Assembly (NCBI RefSeq): GCF_028640845.1
Contig: NC_080540.1
Location: forward strand, 265,083,958 to 265,147,957
Length of the DNA stretch: 64,000 nt
Reading direction: 5' to 3'
DNA from: Ahaetulla prasina
Taxonomy: Eukaryota; Chordata; Lepidosauria; Squamata; Colubridae
Shown here: positions 47,223-58,233 of the stretch, piece by piece
Position numbering within the stretch: position 1 is the first letter of the stretch
Layout: the number at the start of each line of letters is the position of its first letter
Notes under the pieces: model-generated
Seen by the model: the letters and a program-made list of their open reading frames with translations, nothing else
What the model was told of the DNA's origin: nothing
The model's database searches: none
Translations under genes and position numbers: made by a program

Positions 47223-50200
47223 TAAGATGATTGGGCCGACATCCTTCCATATGCCAAGGTCACCTATAACTAAGCTTAACATAATATTTGCATTGGGAGA
47301 CTTCATGATTTTTCAATTTTTTAAGATTCTCAGCCATTACCTGAAAAAGAGTAATTGGTCCAAAATTACCCAACTGGTATTCTATGCCCACAAGAGGACC
47401 ACAGCCTGGATCTATTGTTCGTCTTTCTCTCCCTCCCCTTCCCCCTCCCCTCTCTCCCTCCCTGGATTTATGGAACTTTTTCTTTTTATTTCCAGTAGTA
47501 AGAAAGCCGAAGATTACTAACCATCAAGTTATACTCGATGTTATTCACCTCTTATGAACTAAGCTTCTCCCAGTGACTTTTATCAAGGAAACGAAGCAGC
47601 TCAGCAGTTTCCATCTAGAAGACAATTTAATTTGGGAAGGGATCCCATGTTATTTTGTATATAAAATTCCTTCTTTATTATTTCCTTCAGTTAAGTTTAT
47701 CAGTCCCTAACAGACAAAAATAAACAGAGAGGAGAATTTATTAAGTCCCACTGCCCTCACTGGTACTTCAAAACAATAGAACTCAACGTTTTCTCTAAAT
47801 AATGGTGACTAAGATTTAGAAATAAGTGAGAATTTCATTTTGGTTTGTTATATAAATAAAATTTCCACATTTGGAAGGAAAGAACTTGAAGTTATGAAAA
47901 AAAACCCACGATAGGATAAAAATATTGACAATATTACCCTCCTGAATTTGAGTACTTAAATCTGGATTCAAAGCCATGTAATATTCAGCTGTGCTAAAAT
48001 GCTGAATTAAGCTTGTCATTAGGTGATTCAGATTTCCATAATTTAGGCTCAAACTTACATGGGGAGAATTCCAGAAGGATCTCTTAAGTGAGGCTTTATT
48101 TGGATGGACTAAAAAGTATCTCATTTATATATTATTTTTTCTCAGCATGCTTATTTGAGGAGGGAGAGACTTGTATAGCAAGATTTCTGGGGTCTCTATA
48201 GATGCTTCATTGATGAAAAGCCAGATTCTAAGTATGACATATTAGTAATATGTAGAAAACATGCATTATTCAGTAAGTTGCCTAACAAATATGTTGATGT
48301 TATGAGGGTATATGGGTAGTCTATAAAATGTATCATTTTGTACTGTCTTTTGCTTTGATTCAGAATGTACTTTATTTAATGTGTGCTAATGCTTCTTATT
48401 TCCTGAATTTCATCTTTGTTACTGGCAGTACAACTTGCAGTAGCTATGATTGAGATTTGCCTTGCCCTAAAACAAAACATGGTTTGCTTGGTTTGCTTTA
48501 GTATGTTCTGCATCCTCAGCAAGCGTTTTTCTAAATGACAACTGAAAAATTATAGCTTCCATGTTTAAAAACAAGCCAATATAATTTTAATTTATGATGC
48601 TCATGGTTAAAACTTTAGAATCATACTTTTTGTAGTGTTTTTGTAATAAAGAATGATGAAGACCAAATTATATACTTATTTCATTTGAAGAAATATCACG
48701 GGTACTTGAATGATCTTTTTTGACTGGGTCATCCCACTTGAGATGTTTTATTTGAAGTTATTTAGGGCAGCAAGATTTAAAATCACATCCTATGACTGCT
48801 AATCCAGGAATAATTCCAACTGACTTCAGTGAGGCTTAAAAGCAAGTAGATTTAAGACTGCAATCTTACTTCCAGGCATCGACAAAATGCCTCTTTTTCT
48901 TTCCTATATATGTATGAAATGCTGGGCTAACAGCTGTACAAAATAAAAATGATTTGGTGTTTTTTTTTAATAAAAAAGTTTTATTTTTACATTCATATCC
49001 AACAACTCATCCAATGTATAGTCATATACAATCATTAAAAATGATTTGGTTTTTTAATTAAATAGATGTATCAATAATTAAATAGTTAAATAATTAAATA
49101 GATGTATCAATAGATGTATCAACTCCAAATATTGGAGTACACAGGAAAAAGCCAGAACAAGAAAAGAGGAAGAAACCTGATGATATACATTTAGAAGAAA
49201 AATGTGTTAAACAACATTGAATCATCTTGACTCTATTCAGATGGAAGAAAGGAAGATACCTTATTACAGTATCCAAATTTTGTCTTTCAGCAGCTTTTTA
49301 GGAAGACATATGTCATAATATTACTATTGGGTGCTATTGGACAATGTTCATGAGGCCGTTTTTACATGGCCATCCAACACAGTGTCAACATGTATATTGT
49401 TATCATAAAAGTTAGATGAATTCTGTTACTCATGCAATAATTCTATGATTTGCATGATGATATTACCCCACATGCTACCCATCTTGGATAACTTTGACAC
49501 CAAGCATTGTCCAATTGCTGCCTGCCTCCCTTTCCTAAGAATATTAATAAAGAAAGAAATGTAGATTTCATCTCCCAAAGGTTACATGTGATAAAAAATT
49601 AGCTATTAAAGTGAGCAAACTTTTTTTAATATCATGGTAATGTAGTGCTGCAAAGGAATAATCTATTTTGTTTAGTTTGGGCTGAATGTAATGTAAACTA
49701 GGCACAAAGCATGGTTTGTGATAATAAGGTATAGTTACACTCTGAATTGTGAGTGCTTTCTGATATTCAACTGAGTTCTACAAATAAATGCAGAAAGAAA
49801 TAAGTATAGATTATTGCAAACAGTGTATATGATATCATTTTACAATTTACTAAATCATGTCTGCCTTCATTCATTCATTCATCCAATGTATCTGGCTTCC
49901 CATATCACAGTGACTCTGGGCAGCATGCAACACTTAATTAAAACAATAAACACATATAAAAACAATCATTAAAACATGTACACAAAATACAAGCCACAAG
50001 TGAGGGTTAATCAGAATAGGTGAGTCATCTTAAAATTTCAGAAGTCTGCCAGCACCACCAGGCCTTATGACATAGCTCTCAGATCCAAGGATAGACTTGG
50101 AATTCCAAATTCATCACTGATTTTTTTAAACTGGTTAATGTAAAAAAAAAAAATCAGAGCAGTGAATTTTTTTAGCATCTTATATTGGACTACTTTATTT

Positions 50201-51427
50201 TTTAATTATATCATTTGGTTTAAGTATTCTGGCCTCCATTGTACAGAATTATCAAACTTATGAAATAAAAGCCAGGATTTTAAAAACCTATGCTACTGGG
50301 CTTTTTATAAATGTGGCATTTATTGGACTTCTGTTACAGAGAATAATATTGGTGGTGGTGGTGAGGGAGGTAGTATGACATTTCTATATCAAGCAAAAAT
50401 CTCTAATGGACAAGAGTTCTTTAAAATGTCCTCTCAGTCAAGTGAATGCTATCAATTGTCTGCTGCTGACTTTAGGCCTTTGCTAGACTTTGGTATTCAT
50501 TGCAAGAGACTGCTTTTCCCCAAAGCCCCGAGCTGTTAGGTTGTTTTTTCCCAAGGCTCAAGGAGAAAATAGAAAATCTGTATTGGATATTAAATATAAC
50601 TGTTACTTTTTACTTTTTACCTTACACATGAAATAAAAATAGACAGGTCCAACAGGAGTGCAACATTTTTGCCATAATTATATATCTTACCACCTTCATT
50701 TTAACCAATGGTAGAAGGAATGATAATATTGCTTCATTTTCCTTTGATTTCATGGAACTGGTGAACCTAAAGCAGAATTTAGGTGTGTTTTTTTTTTAAT
50801 GCATTAAGCAAATTATTGTTATTAAGAAAGACCAATCAGAGTTTAGGAGCATTTAGATTATCATGAATCACTGCAGTATATTTTGCACTGCGCATTTTGA
50901 CATTCAGATGCAAGTATGCATTTTAATGGATACTGATTTATTACAAATGGATCGTTTTATGCTGAAGAAACAGTAAGAATTGATTATAGCTGCACAAATT
51001 CTATGTTTAATTAATGGAATTAATTACATTTCAGTTATGGCAAAACCTTAGCTTATTGGTTGGCAAACTTCAAAGAATCTCTAGTTTGAAAGACTTCGGA
51101 GATTAAAATGTGAATTAATATATGATATAATAGTGAGGCTTAAAACTAGTCATGATTTTGAAATATATAACTTATAACTGTGTATATAACAGTTATATTT
51201 TATATATGTATATAACTTAGCAAATCAACAAAGGTAGGAAGTTTAATTCCATCAGTCCAAAACAATATGTTTAACCATATACTCTCAATTATACAACTTT
51301 ATATTTGATAACAGATTTATAAGAAACCTGACAACATGTTATCTAGAAAGACTGCAATTTGCATGCAAGCTATTTTGGTCCTTTCAATAACTATAGTTGG
51401 TCTGTTCAATAATTTGTTTATTAACTA
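47223..51427. other. Repeat-poor unique sequence
   Basis: 4.2 kb of AT-rich DNA without a recognised gene. A TCTCCC-rich run lies at 47427-47462. 49870-50110 (GTGACTCTGGGCAGCATGC...) may be an ancient LINE 3' UTR in reverse orientation, too decayed to name. Confidence 0.5.
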
Positions 51428-51596
51428 CAGATAGTCCTTGACTTATGCCTGTAATGAGGCCTGACCATTTGGTAATAAATCATGATAGTTGTAAAGTGCA
51501 TCATCATGTGACCGACCCAATTTTGCAATCTTTTGAGGGCTCTCTCATAACTTTGAATCATCACTAAGTAGTGAGTTGTAAGCTGAGGATTACCTC
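51428..51596. mobile_element. Mariner/pogo-like MITE, short copy
   Basis: Left end CAGATAGTCCTTGACTTATG, right end TTGTAAGCTGAGGATTACC, between TA dinucleotides. Internally deleted relative to the 391-bp copy at 23928. Confidence 0.65.
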
Positions 51597-53562
51597 TAAA
51601 ACAAGCAAAACATTCCCATTAACAGACCTGAACACAAGGTAGATTTTTGTTATGGTATCGCACTTTTCCTTTCCATTAAAATATTTAAGTTATTTTGAAT
51701 AGCTGATTTTCTACTTGCCCTATAACAAACTCAGTAGCCCCAAACAAATGCAAAAAAATAAAATATCAAGTTGGTTCATTACTGAATAAAAATCCTATAT
51801 ACCAATGGGGAAAACAGATATAAACATGGAGAAGTGTGAATATTGTCTCTTTTAAATTTCATCAGATATGAGTATAAAAGTATGAAAAAATTGCAAGGAT
51901 CTGTTTAACATTTGTCAAAAGTTAATGTTAAGCAAATTTTTAGGATTATATTTAATCATATGTGATAATGGCTCTTTAATGAAGTATGTTTTAAGCAATA
52001 TTTTCTGTCTAGATATATGGATCTATTTAGAAATCTATTTCATTTTCATTTAGCTATTGAATAATACAAAAGAAAGTGTGAGTTATCCAAACATGCAGAG
52101 CCTTGGGGCTTAATTGAAATCTTATCACCTTCTCAAAATTTCAATATTTTTTCCCCAAGAATAATTCATATAATATGTAGCCATGGGTCACGGGAGTAGT
52201 GAAGTTGCAGTCTTGCAACTGTTCTTGGATTATAACTTTCATTATCTCTGACAAGTGGTCACACTGGAAAGTCCAATTGAAGCCCAAGAATGTTGAAACT
52301 AACATACCATTTGGATTTAAGTGAGGATTCCCATTTTCCATCTGAATCTATGGCAAGACAGAATCAAGATAACTGGAGATAGGACTAGGCACAGTGGATG
52401 GCCAGGATGTCTTCTGGGTCTTGTTCTGTTCTTTGTATTCCAGTCACCATCTTCATGACCAATGGGCCTTCCAATGTTTTATCTGCTCAGTCCTCCAGAG
52501 TCTGTCTTCACATGCTGGGTTGTCTCACTGAAGGTTTAAGATCCATCAACTATCCTCATCCGGTTTGGTCTGCTTGCCAAAGAACTTGCCAGAATGTGGC
52601 CAGAGGTAGGAGAGCCACAGGTAGAGCTGGGTGCCAAGTGGAGACCAAAGGTGGCAAGCTACCTTGAAAAAATGCAATATGTTCCCCCACCAGACTGAAA
52701 CATATACACATTCTATTATTCTGTTATTCACATACATCATCAAATTTATAAAGAGCTGCACAAACACAGAAAAGGGAAAAATAATTTCTTTTCTTTTCAC
52801 AGTTTTTTTTTTTGCACTGAGCTTTCCTGAAGTTTAGATATGTGCTCCAGATAACCATTGGACCCTTCAAAATAGTGTGGAACTTGACATGGTGACAGTA
52901 GTGAAAACACACATGGACATAAATTGGCTCCCCAATCTTCTGCAGGAAAAAAAAAATCCTTTTTTTCTTTTGTCAATCTCTTCCTGTTGTGTTTATGAAA
53001 TAGACTGGCATTATTTATTCAATTTTGTGAGTCATTCTGAGAACCTTAAGAATGGATGGGGCAAGGGGCAAATGTTTAAAATACACAAATAAATAAATAA
53101 AGATTTGGAGTATCATTATAACAGGGAGAGATAAAAACAAATCTTACTCATCACCTATCTCTTCATTTTCTCAGACACAGTCTTCTGTTGTATAATTCTT
53201 AGATACTTAGAGCACAGATGGCAGTTTTTCTATTTATTTCTCAAACAGCTTTGCAATGAGACCACATTTTAAACTTGAAATACACATGGTGCTAATCAAT
53301 CTGTGAATTGCATAGTATTTCCCTACCTCAGCGTGTTGACTATATAGAACTAGAGAAATTAAATGTGCTGATTATCTGATTTCACTTCATTCAGCTAATA
53401 ATCATACCTAATTTCAAAGACATCTGAATATCGGGAAAAACATCCGTAATATTAACATTCAAAAGTCCTATTTAGATGTTAAGCATGACTGGGGAGGTAA
53501 ACACACAAGCCACATGATTTAGCTCTTCACAATTAAACAGATGTTAGTGCCTGCATGCTTAG
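51597..53562. other. Unannotated sequence, gypsy target side
   Basis: No gene recognised. 52141-52660 has moderately long opposing frames (for example MENGNPHLNPNGMLVSTFLG on the - strand, 52341 to 52141) that I cannot assign. 53015-53100 (TTTTGTGAGTCATTCTGAG, then AAATAAATAAATAAA) looks like a decayed L2-type 3' tail, + strand. The last five bases, CTTAG (53558-53562), are the gypsy target duplication. Confidence 0.45.
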
Positions 53563-53751
53563 TGTTAAGTTCTGGAAGTAACGAGGCTGGAGACCAGGGT
53601 AGTGACAACAGCTCTTTAATATAGGGTGAACCCAGCAACAGGCTGGGGAAAAACCTCTCCTTTTATACAGTTCTACTGGTGGCTTCGTCCAATCAGCAAC
53701 GTGCTGATTTCCCGCTCAAATATTTAAAGGTACAGACAAGAATACATAACA
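53563..53751 (-). repeat. Gypsy 3' LTR
   Basis: 189 bp, TGTTATGTATT...CTTAACA on the - strand. Includes a TATA-like TATAAAAGG (53658-53666, - strand) and an ATTAAAGAGCTG stretch that could serve as the polyadenylation signal. No difference from the 5' LTR was seen. Confidence 0.95.
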
Positions 53752-53765
53752 CTCCTCCCCTCCCA
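53752..53765 (-). other. Polypurine tract
   Basis: GGGAGGGGAGGAG on the - strand, immediately upstream of the 3' LTR: the primer site for plus-strand DNA synthesis in LTR elements. Confidence 0.85.
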
Positions 53766-53795
53766 GAAAACACCTTGCCTCTATTTACATTTTAT

Positions 53796-54296
53796 TTACA
53801 TGTTATTTTCGACGTAGTCACGCAAATAACCTGGGCGTCTCCTAGTTCTTTCAGACCTGCGCGGTTCAGTTCTGGGTTGTGTTTTGAGCTGTTCGGAGGG
53901 TCTGTTTTCTCCTCCCAGCTCTTTCTCTAGGCCATCGGGCCCTGGATTATTTGCAGGTTCTTTTTCTTGGCCATCCGGCCCTGGATTACTTTTGTAATTT
54001 TCCCTGTCGTTTCCCTCGGGAACCTGATGGCGTCGCTGGACCTCCGGGACCTCAGCTAAGTCTTGCGCCTCCCCCGGGTCATGGTCAGCTGTGGGTTCAA
54101 ATAAGGAGGGGTCATAATTTGTTTGCTGTGGCTTAATTTGTTCAGTTATTCGTTTCCTAATCTGATCTATGTGACGCCTCCATACTCTGTTATCTTGTAA
54201 TTCGACCAAGTACGACTTTGGGCCAGTTGTTTTTATTATTTGCCCCACGAGCCAACTTGGGCCGTAGTGGACTTCATGAGTATGATCTCTAACCAT
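53796..54296 (-). pseudogene. Gypsy pol C-terminus (GPY/F-like region and tail)
   Basis: Frame of 166 codons: GPSWLVGQIIKTTGPKSYLV and HIDQIRKRI form the C-terminal integrase GPY/F-like module, followed by a charged tail with two NPGPDG repeats and an Arg-rich end (RRSERTRRRPGYLRDYV). The first dozen residues are out-of-frame integrase sequence, so the domain joins the catalytic core by a deletion near 54270-54300 that also changes frame. Confidence 0.8.
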
Positions 54297-54733
54297 TTAG
54301 AGAATGCGTCGACAACCACTAGGAAAGTTTGGCCATGGAAGGGGCCAGCAAAATCAATGTGTATTCTTGACCAGGGCCCTTGGGGTTTTTCCCATTCCCT
54401 GACTGGGGCCGTTGGAGGTAGGGGTCTGGACTCTTGGCAAGCCTGGCATTTCCCTACCCTCTCAGCAATCTCTGAATCCATGAGTGGCCACCACACATAG
54501 CTTCTTGCTATCCCCTTCATTCGGACGATCCCTGGGTGGCCCTCGTGGAGGAGGTCCAGTACCTTTTCCCTTAATTTATCGGGGATTACCACCCGATCAC
54601 CCCATAACAGGCACCCCCCTTGAGCCGAGAGCTCATCCCTTTTTTTAACAAACTCCTTAAAGCGTTCGCCCGGCGCAGCGGGCCACCCTCTTTGTACCCA
54701 ACCGAGTACAGTCCTTAACATAATGTCCCGCAT
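54236..54733 (-). pseudogene. Gypsy integrase: zinc finger and start of catalytic core
   Basis: 165 codons. The H2C2 zinc finger is visible (HEGHPG, residues 63-68; CQACQ, residues 96-100), then WSRIHIDFAGPF with the first catalytic Asp (residue 127) and FLVVVDAFSKWLEI. After MKSTTAQ the rest of the core, including the second Asp and the Glu of the D,D35E triad, is missing; the next coding sequence is the C-terminal module. This integrase cannot be catalytic. The upstream junction with RNase H is also frameshifted near 54725. Confidence 0.85.
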
Positions 54734-55392
54734 GATGCCCGAGCCACTTCCTTAGACGTGACTGGGCCAGAGTCCAAAGAGTCAATAAGCAGGATAGGCG
54801 TCCCCGGCGTGGGGTCTTCGATGGCCCCTGGCAGTGGGCATCTGCTTAACGCGTCTGCATGCCCCACTTCTTTCCCTGGCCGATGATGCAGCTTGTACGA
54901 ATAAGCGGCTAAGAAAATAGTCCATCGGGTCAAGCGTGGCGAAAGTGCCACAGGCGTTGGGCGGTCGCCAGCCAGTATCCCTAGTAGCGGTCTGTGGTCA
55001 GTCACGATTTCAAAATCCCGCCCAAAGACATATTCGTGGAATTTTTTAACCCCTGACACAATGGCTAGTGCTTCTTTATCTAATTGGCTGTAATTCCTCT
55101 CTGGGGAGGACATCGTTCTAGAGTAAAAAGCTATAGGGGCTTCTGTGCCGTTTGGAAGTCTATGGCTGAGTACAGCCCCCACCCCATAAGGGGAGGCATC
55201 GCAAACCAGCACTAGGGGTAATGAGTTGTGATATTGGATGAGCAGGCTATCACTTGAGAGCAGGTTCTTTACTGCTTCAAAAGCCCTATTTTCCGACTTT
55301 CCCCAAGACCAAACAGTATTTTTTCCTAAAAGTCTATGCAGCGGTTCGGCAACGGTCGCTTTGTTCTTTAAAAAGACCGCGTAAAAATTCAC
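54715..55392 (-). pseudogene. Gypsy RNase H domain
   Basis: 225 codons covering the RT-RNase H connection and RNase H, which removes element RNA after minus-strand synthesis. Likely catalytic residues are present: D65 in LVCDASPYGVG, E107 in LDKEALAI, D132 in TDHRPL and D180 in GHADALSR. It is joined to RT by a one-base frameshift near 55443 (GCCCCAGCGCCC region). Confidence 0.85.
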
Positions 55393-56269
55393 AAACCCCA
55401 GGAATGCCTGCAGCTCTGCTTTGTTTTTGGGCGCTGGGGCCTCTAATTGCCTTGACCTTGCTCTCAGTAGGGTGAATTCCTTTCTTGTCTATCCGGTAGC
55501 CCAAGAACTCGACGGATTCGACCCCTATCTGGCATTTGTTTACCTTGACTTTTAATCCGGCTGTCCGGAAAATGCCCAAAACCTTTCTTAAACGCTCCCC
55601 CAATTCCTCTATGTTTTCCCCTGAAATTAGGACATCATCGAAGTAGGGAACTACCCCTGGGAGTCCTTGCAGAAGTTGTTCCATTAGGTTTTGGAACAGC
55701 CCTGGTGCCACACTCACCCCAAATTGCAATCGAGTGCACTTGAAGGCCCCCCTGTGCGTTACAATCGTTTGGGCTTCGGCTGTGCGGGCGTCTACGGGCA
55801 GTTGTTGGTAGGCTTGGGCCAAGTCTAACTTTGCAAAGACTTGCCCTCGCCCCAAAGAGTGCAGTAAGTGTTGCACCACGGGAACCGGGTAAGCGCTTTT
55901 CTGTAAGGCTTTGTTAAGCGTCGCCTTGTAGTCAGCGCAAATTCTAATTGACCCGTCTGGTTTTATTGGGGTGACGATTGGCGTCTCCCACTTTGCGTGA
56001 TCGACTGGCACCAAAATCCCCTGATTTATGAGCTTATCTAGCTCCTTATCGATTTTTGGTTTTAGGGCAAAAGGGACTCTCCTCGCCTTAAGCCTAATGG
56101 GAGCTACCTGGGGGTCTAAGTTGAAGGAAATAGGGGTCCCCTTGTACTTGCCCAGGCAGTCCTTGAAGACATCTTCGAACTCGTTAAAGAGAATGTCTTT
56201 CAGGTTACAGTCACTTCTGTAGATGCCAGTCACTCCCATGCCCAGGGCACGAAACCAGTCTAGTCCCAA
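55334..56269 (-). pseudogene. Gypsy reverse transcriptase
   Basis: Frame of 311 codons from within the protease end (GLDWFRALG) through RT. Motif A KLDLAQAY (Asp 149), LQFGVSVAPGLFQ, and the catalytic box YFDD (209-212) are present, followed by FLGYRIDKKGIHP. The RT core is therefore intact. The frame leaves the native reading near residue 277 through a single-base loss. The upstream connection to protease is through the second repeat of an internal duplication. Confidence 0.88.
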
Positions 56270-56617
56270 CAGACTGGGCAGGGTCCCTTCGACGATCGTG
56301 ATGGGCAGGGTCTTCTGATGTGGTCCGTGCTCGACTCGGACGGAGGTGGTCCTCGAACAGGGATGCGATTCCCCTGGTAGTCATGGATTCGCAGCCGTTG
56401 TGCTTGCAGGTGGCGCTTCGCGACTGACGGCAGTGACTTCGCCAAAGTGTCCCAGGACATGATGGTGATCGCTGATCCCGTGTCTACTTCGAGCCGGCAC
56501 CGTACTCCCTCTATTTTTGGTCTGGTGAAGATCTTCTTCTCCACTCGGGTCGAGGCGCGGCCTATGACCACAGTCGTTTGGTTTGAATCCGCCCCTTTTT
56601 TGTTTGAGCCAATCGCG
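55921..56617 (-). repeat. Internal direct duplication of gypsy pro-RT, repeat 2
   Basis: 697 bp matching 56618-57317 with about ten substitutions and a net 3-base length difference. It spans the RT N-terminus and the protease. TCGCCTTG occurs at the start of each unit and just after the second (55921, 56618, 57318). The protease frame in this unit is broken by a one-base loss (CCTCGAACAG here against CCCTCGAACAG at 57050). Confidence 0.93.
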
Positions 56618-57317
56618 TCGCCTTGTAGTCAGCGCAAATTCTAATTCACCCGTCTGGTTTTATTGGGGTGACGATTGGCGTCTCCCACTTTGCGTGATCG
56701 ACTGGCACCAAAATCCCCTGATTTATGAGCTTGTCCAGCTCCTTATCGATTTTTGGTTTTAGGGCAAAAGGGACTCTCCTCGCCTTAAGCCTAATGGGAG
56801 CTACCTGGGGGTCTAAGTTGAAGGAAATAGGGGTCCCCTTGTACTTGCCCAGGCAGTCCTTGAAGACATCTTCGAACTCGTTAAAGAGAATGTCTTTCAG
56901 GTTACAGTCACTTCTGTAGATGCCAGTCACTCCCATGCCCAGGGCACGGAACCAGTCTAGTCCCAACAGACTGGGCAGGGTTCCTTCAACGATCGTGATG
57001 GGCAGGGTCTTCCTATGTGGTCCGTACTCGACTCGGACGGAGGTGGTCCCTCGAACAGGGATGCGATTCCCCTGGTAGTCATGGATTCGTGGCCGTTGTG
57101 CTTGCAGGTGGCGCTTCGCGACTGACGGCAGTGACTTCGCCAAAGTGTCCCAGGACATGATGGTGATCGCTGATCCCGTGTCTACTTCGAGCCGGCACCG
57201 TACTCCCTCTATTTTTGGTCTGGTGAAGATCTTCTTCTCCACTCGGGTCGAGGCGCGGCCTATGACCACAGTCGTTTGGTTTGAATCCGCGCCTTTTTTG
57301 TTTGAGCCAATCGCGGG
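56618..57317 (-). repeat. Internal direct duplication of gypsy pro-RT, repeat 1
   Basis: 700-bp partner of 55921-56617, in frame with Gag. Because translation runs on the - strand, this unit is read first and ends in IKPDG, where it joins the second protease copy. Confidence 0.93.
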
Positions 57318-58136
57318 TCGCCTTGCCGATTCCGCACTCTGATTGGCCGATTTGAATTTTCGGCGGGAAGGTTGGGCCGCTCGACAAACTTGAGCTAGGT
57401 GCCCCTTCTTTCCGCACCGCCGACATGTCGCGTCCTTAAATTTGCAGCGTTGGCGCTGGTGTTGACCCCCGCAGCTTCCGCACTCGTCTCGATCCCCTTT
57501 GTCGCGTTTCTCGGTTCGGCAGACCCCTTCCTCATCTTCACCGTCGGATTCGGTCTGAACCTCCTCCTGGTGCACTGGGGTTGTCTTCGTGCTTGCCTTA
57601 AGTGGGACCGGCTTTTGCAGTGTCTCCGCCGCTTGGGTGGACATTTCATGTGCTCTGGCTTCGTCCAGAGCGTTGGCCAGCGTCAGGTTGGTCTTGGCTA
57701 GCAGCCGTCGCCGCAAACGGATATCTCGACCTCGGATGAGTTGCTCGAGGACCACCTCGCCAAGGTCCGGGTATCCGCAGTCCTTGGACGCTTTTCTTAG
57801 GGCGGCCATGTAGTCACCGATGGATTCGCCCTCCATCTGTCTTCGCTCTCCGAATTCAAACCGCCTCACGTATTTGGACGGCGTTGGCGCGAAGTGGTTC
57901 CTTAGTAAAGTCTGTAGAGTTGGCCACGACACTGATTGTAGCGGCGTTGGCTCTGCCAGGGCTTCCGCGATATCAATGACCTCCGGACCGCAGTGGCTTA
58001 AGAAATAAGCCCTTTTCCGGTTATCTGGAACTCCTTGCAGTTCGTTGGCTTCTAGAAAGCTTTCGAAACGGGTCATATACGTTCCCCATTTCTCTTTAGC
58101 CGGGTCAAACGGTGCGGGCGGAGTGTAACTGGCCAT
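56646..58136 (-). CDS. Gypsy Gag-protease (with RT start), 496 aa
   Basis: The largest open frame in the window. Residues 1-170 are a Gag capsid-like region (WGTYMTRFESFLEAN, KRAYFLSHCG, RRFEFGERRQ, GDYMAALRKASKDCGYP). An acidic linker follows (EEVQTESDGEDEEG, 191-204), then two zinc knuckles for RNA binding: C219-C222-H226-C231 and C238-C241-H246-C251. The aspartic protease follows with DTGS at 319-322 and LLGLDWF at 390-396. RT begins at about 440 and the frame is cut by the internal duplication. Met 1 at 58136 is about 80 bases inside the primer-binding site and is the natural start. Gag and protease look intact, unlike pol. Gag and protease-RT share one frame with no separate pol start, as in several Ty3/gypsy lineages. 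Confidence 0.88.
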   Translation of the reverse strand: MASYTPPAPFDPAKEKWGTYMTRFESFLEANELQGVPDNRKRAYFLSHCGPEVIDIAEALAEPTPLQSVSWPTLQTLLRNHFAPTPSKYVRRFEFGERRQMEGESIGDYMAALRKASKDCGYPDLGEVVLEQLIRGRDIRLRRRLLAKTNLTLANALDEARAHEMSTQAAETLQKPVPLKASTKTTPVHQEEVQTESDGEDEEGVCRTEKRDKGDRDECGSCGGQHQRQRCKFKDATCRRCGKKGHLAQVCRAAQPSRRKFKSANQSAESARRPAIGSNKKGADSNQTTVVIGRASTRVEKKIFTRPKIEGVRCRLEVDTGSAITIMSWDTLAKSLPSVAKRHLQAQRPRIHDYQGNRIPVRGTTSVRVEYGPHRKTLPITIVEGTLPSLLGLDWFRALGMGVTGIYRSDCNLKDILFNEFEDVFKDCLGKYKGTPISFNLDPQVAPIRLKARRVPFALKPKIDKELDKLINQGILVPVDHAKWETPIVTPIKPDG

Positions 58137-58215
58137 CTCCGCTTTTCTGCCCTGTGTTTGCTGGGTTCGGGTCTATCGTGCTTCAGCTCGGTTCTGGTTC
58201 TCCTTAGCCTCGAGA

Positions 58216-58232
58216 TCCCACCTTCGTAGCCA
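58216..58232 (-). other. Gypsy primer-binding site, tRNA-Ser-like
   Basis: The + strand TCCCACCTTCGTAGCCA equals a tRNA 3' end with CCA; the - strand starts TGGCTACGAAGG one base after the 5' LTR. From memory it matches the 3' end of vertebrate tRNA-Ser(GCT) with one mismatch (A for C at TCGTAGCC). tRNA identity is recalled, not searched. Confidence 0.6.
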
Positions 58233-58233
58233 G

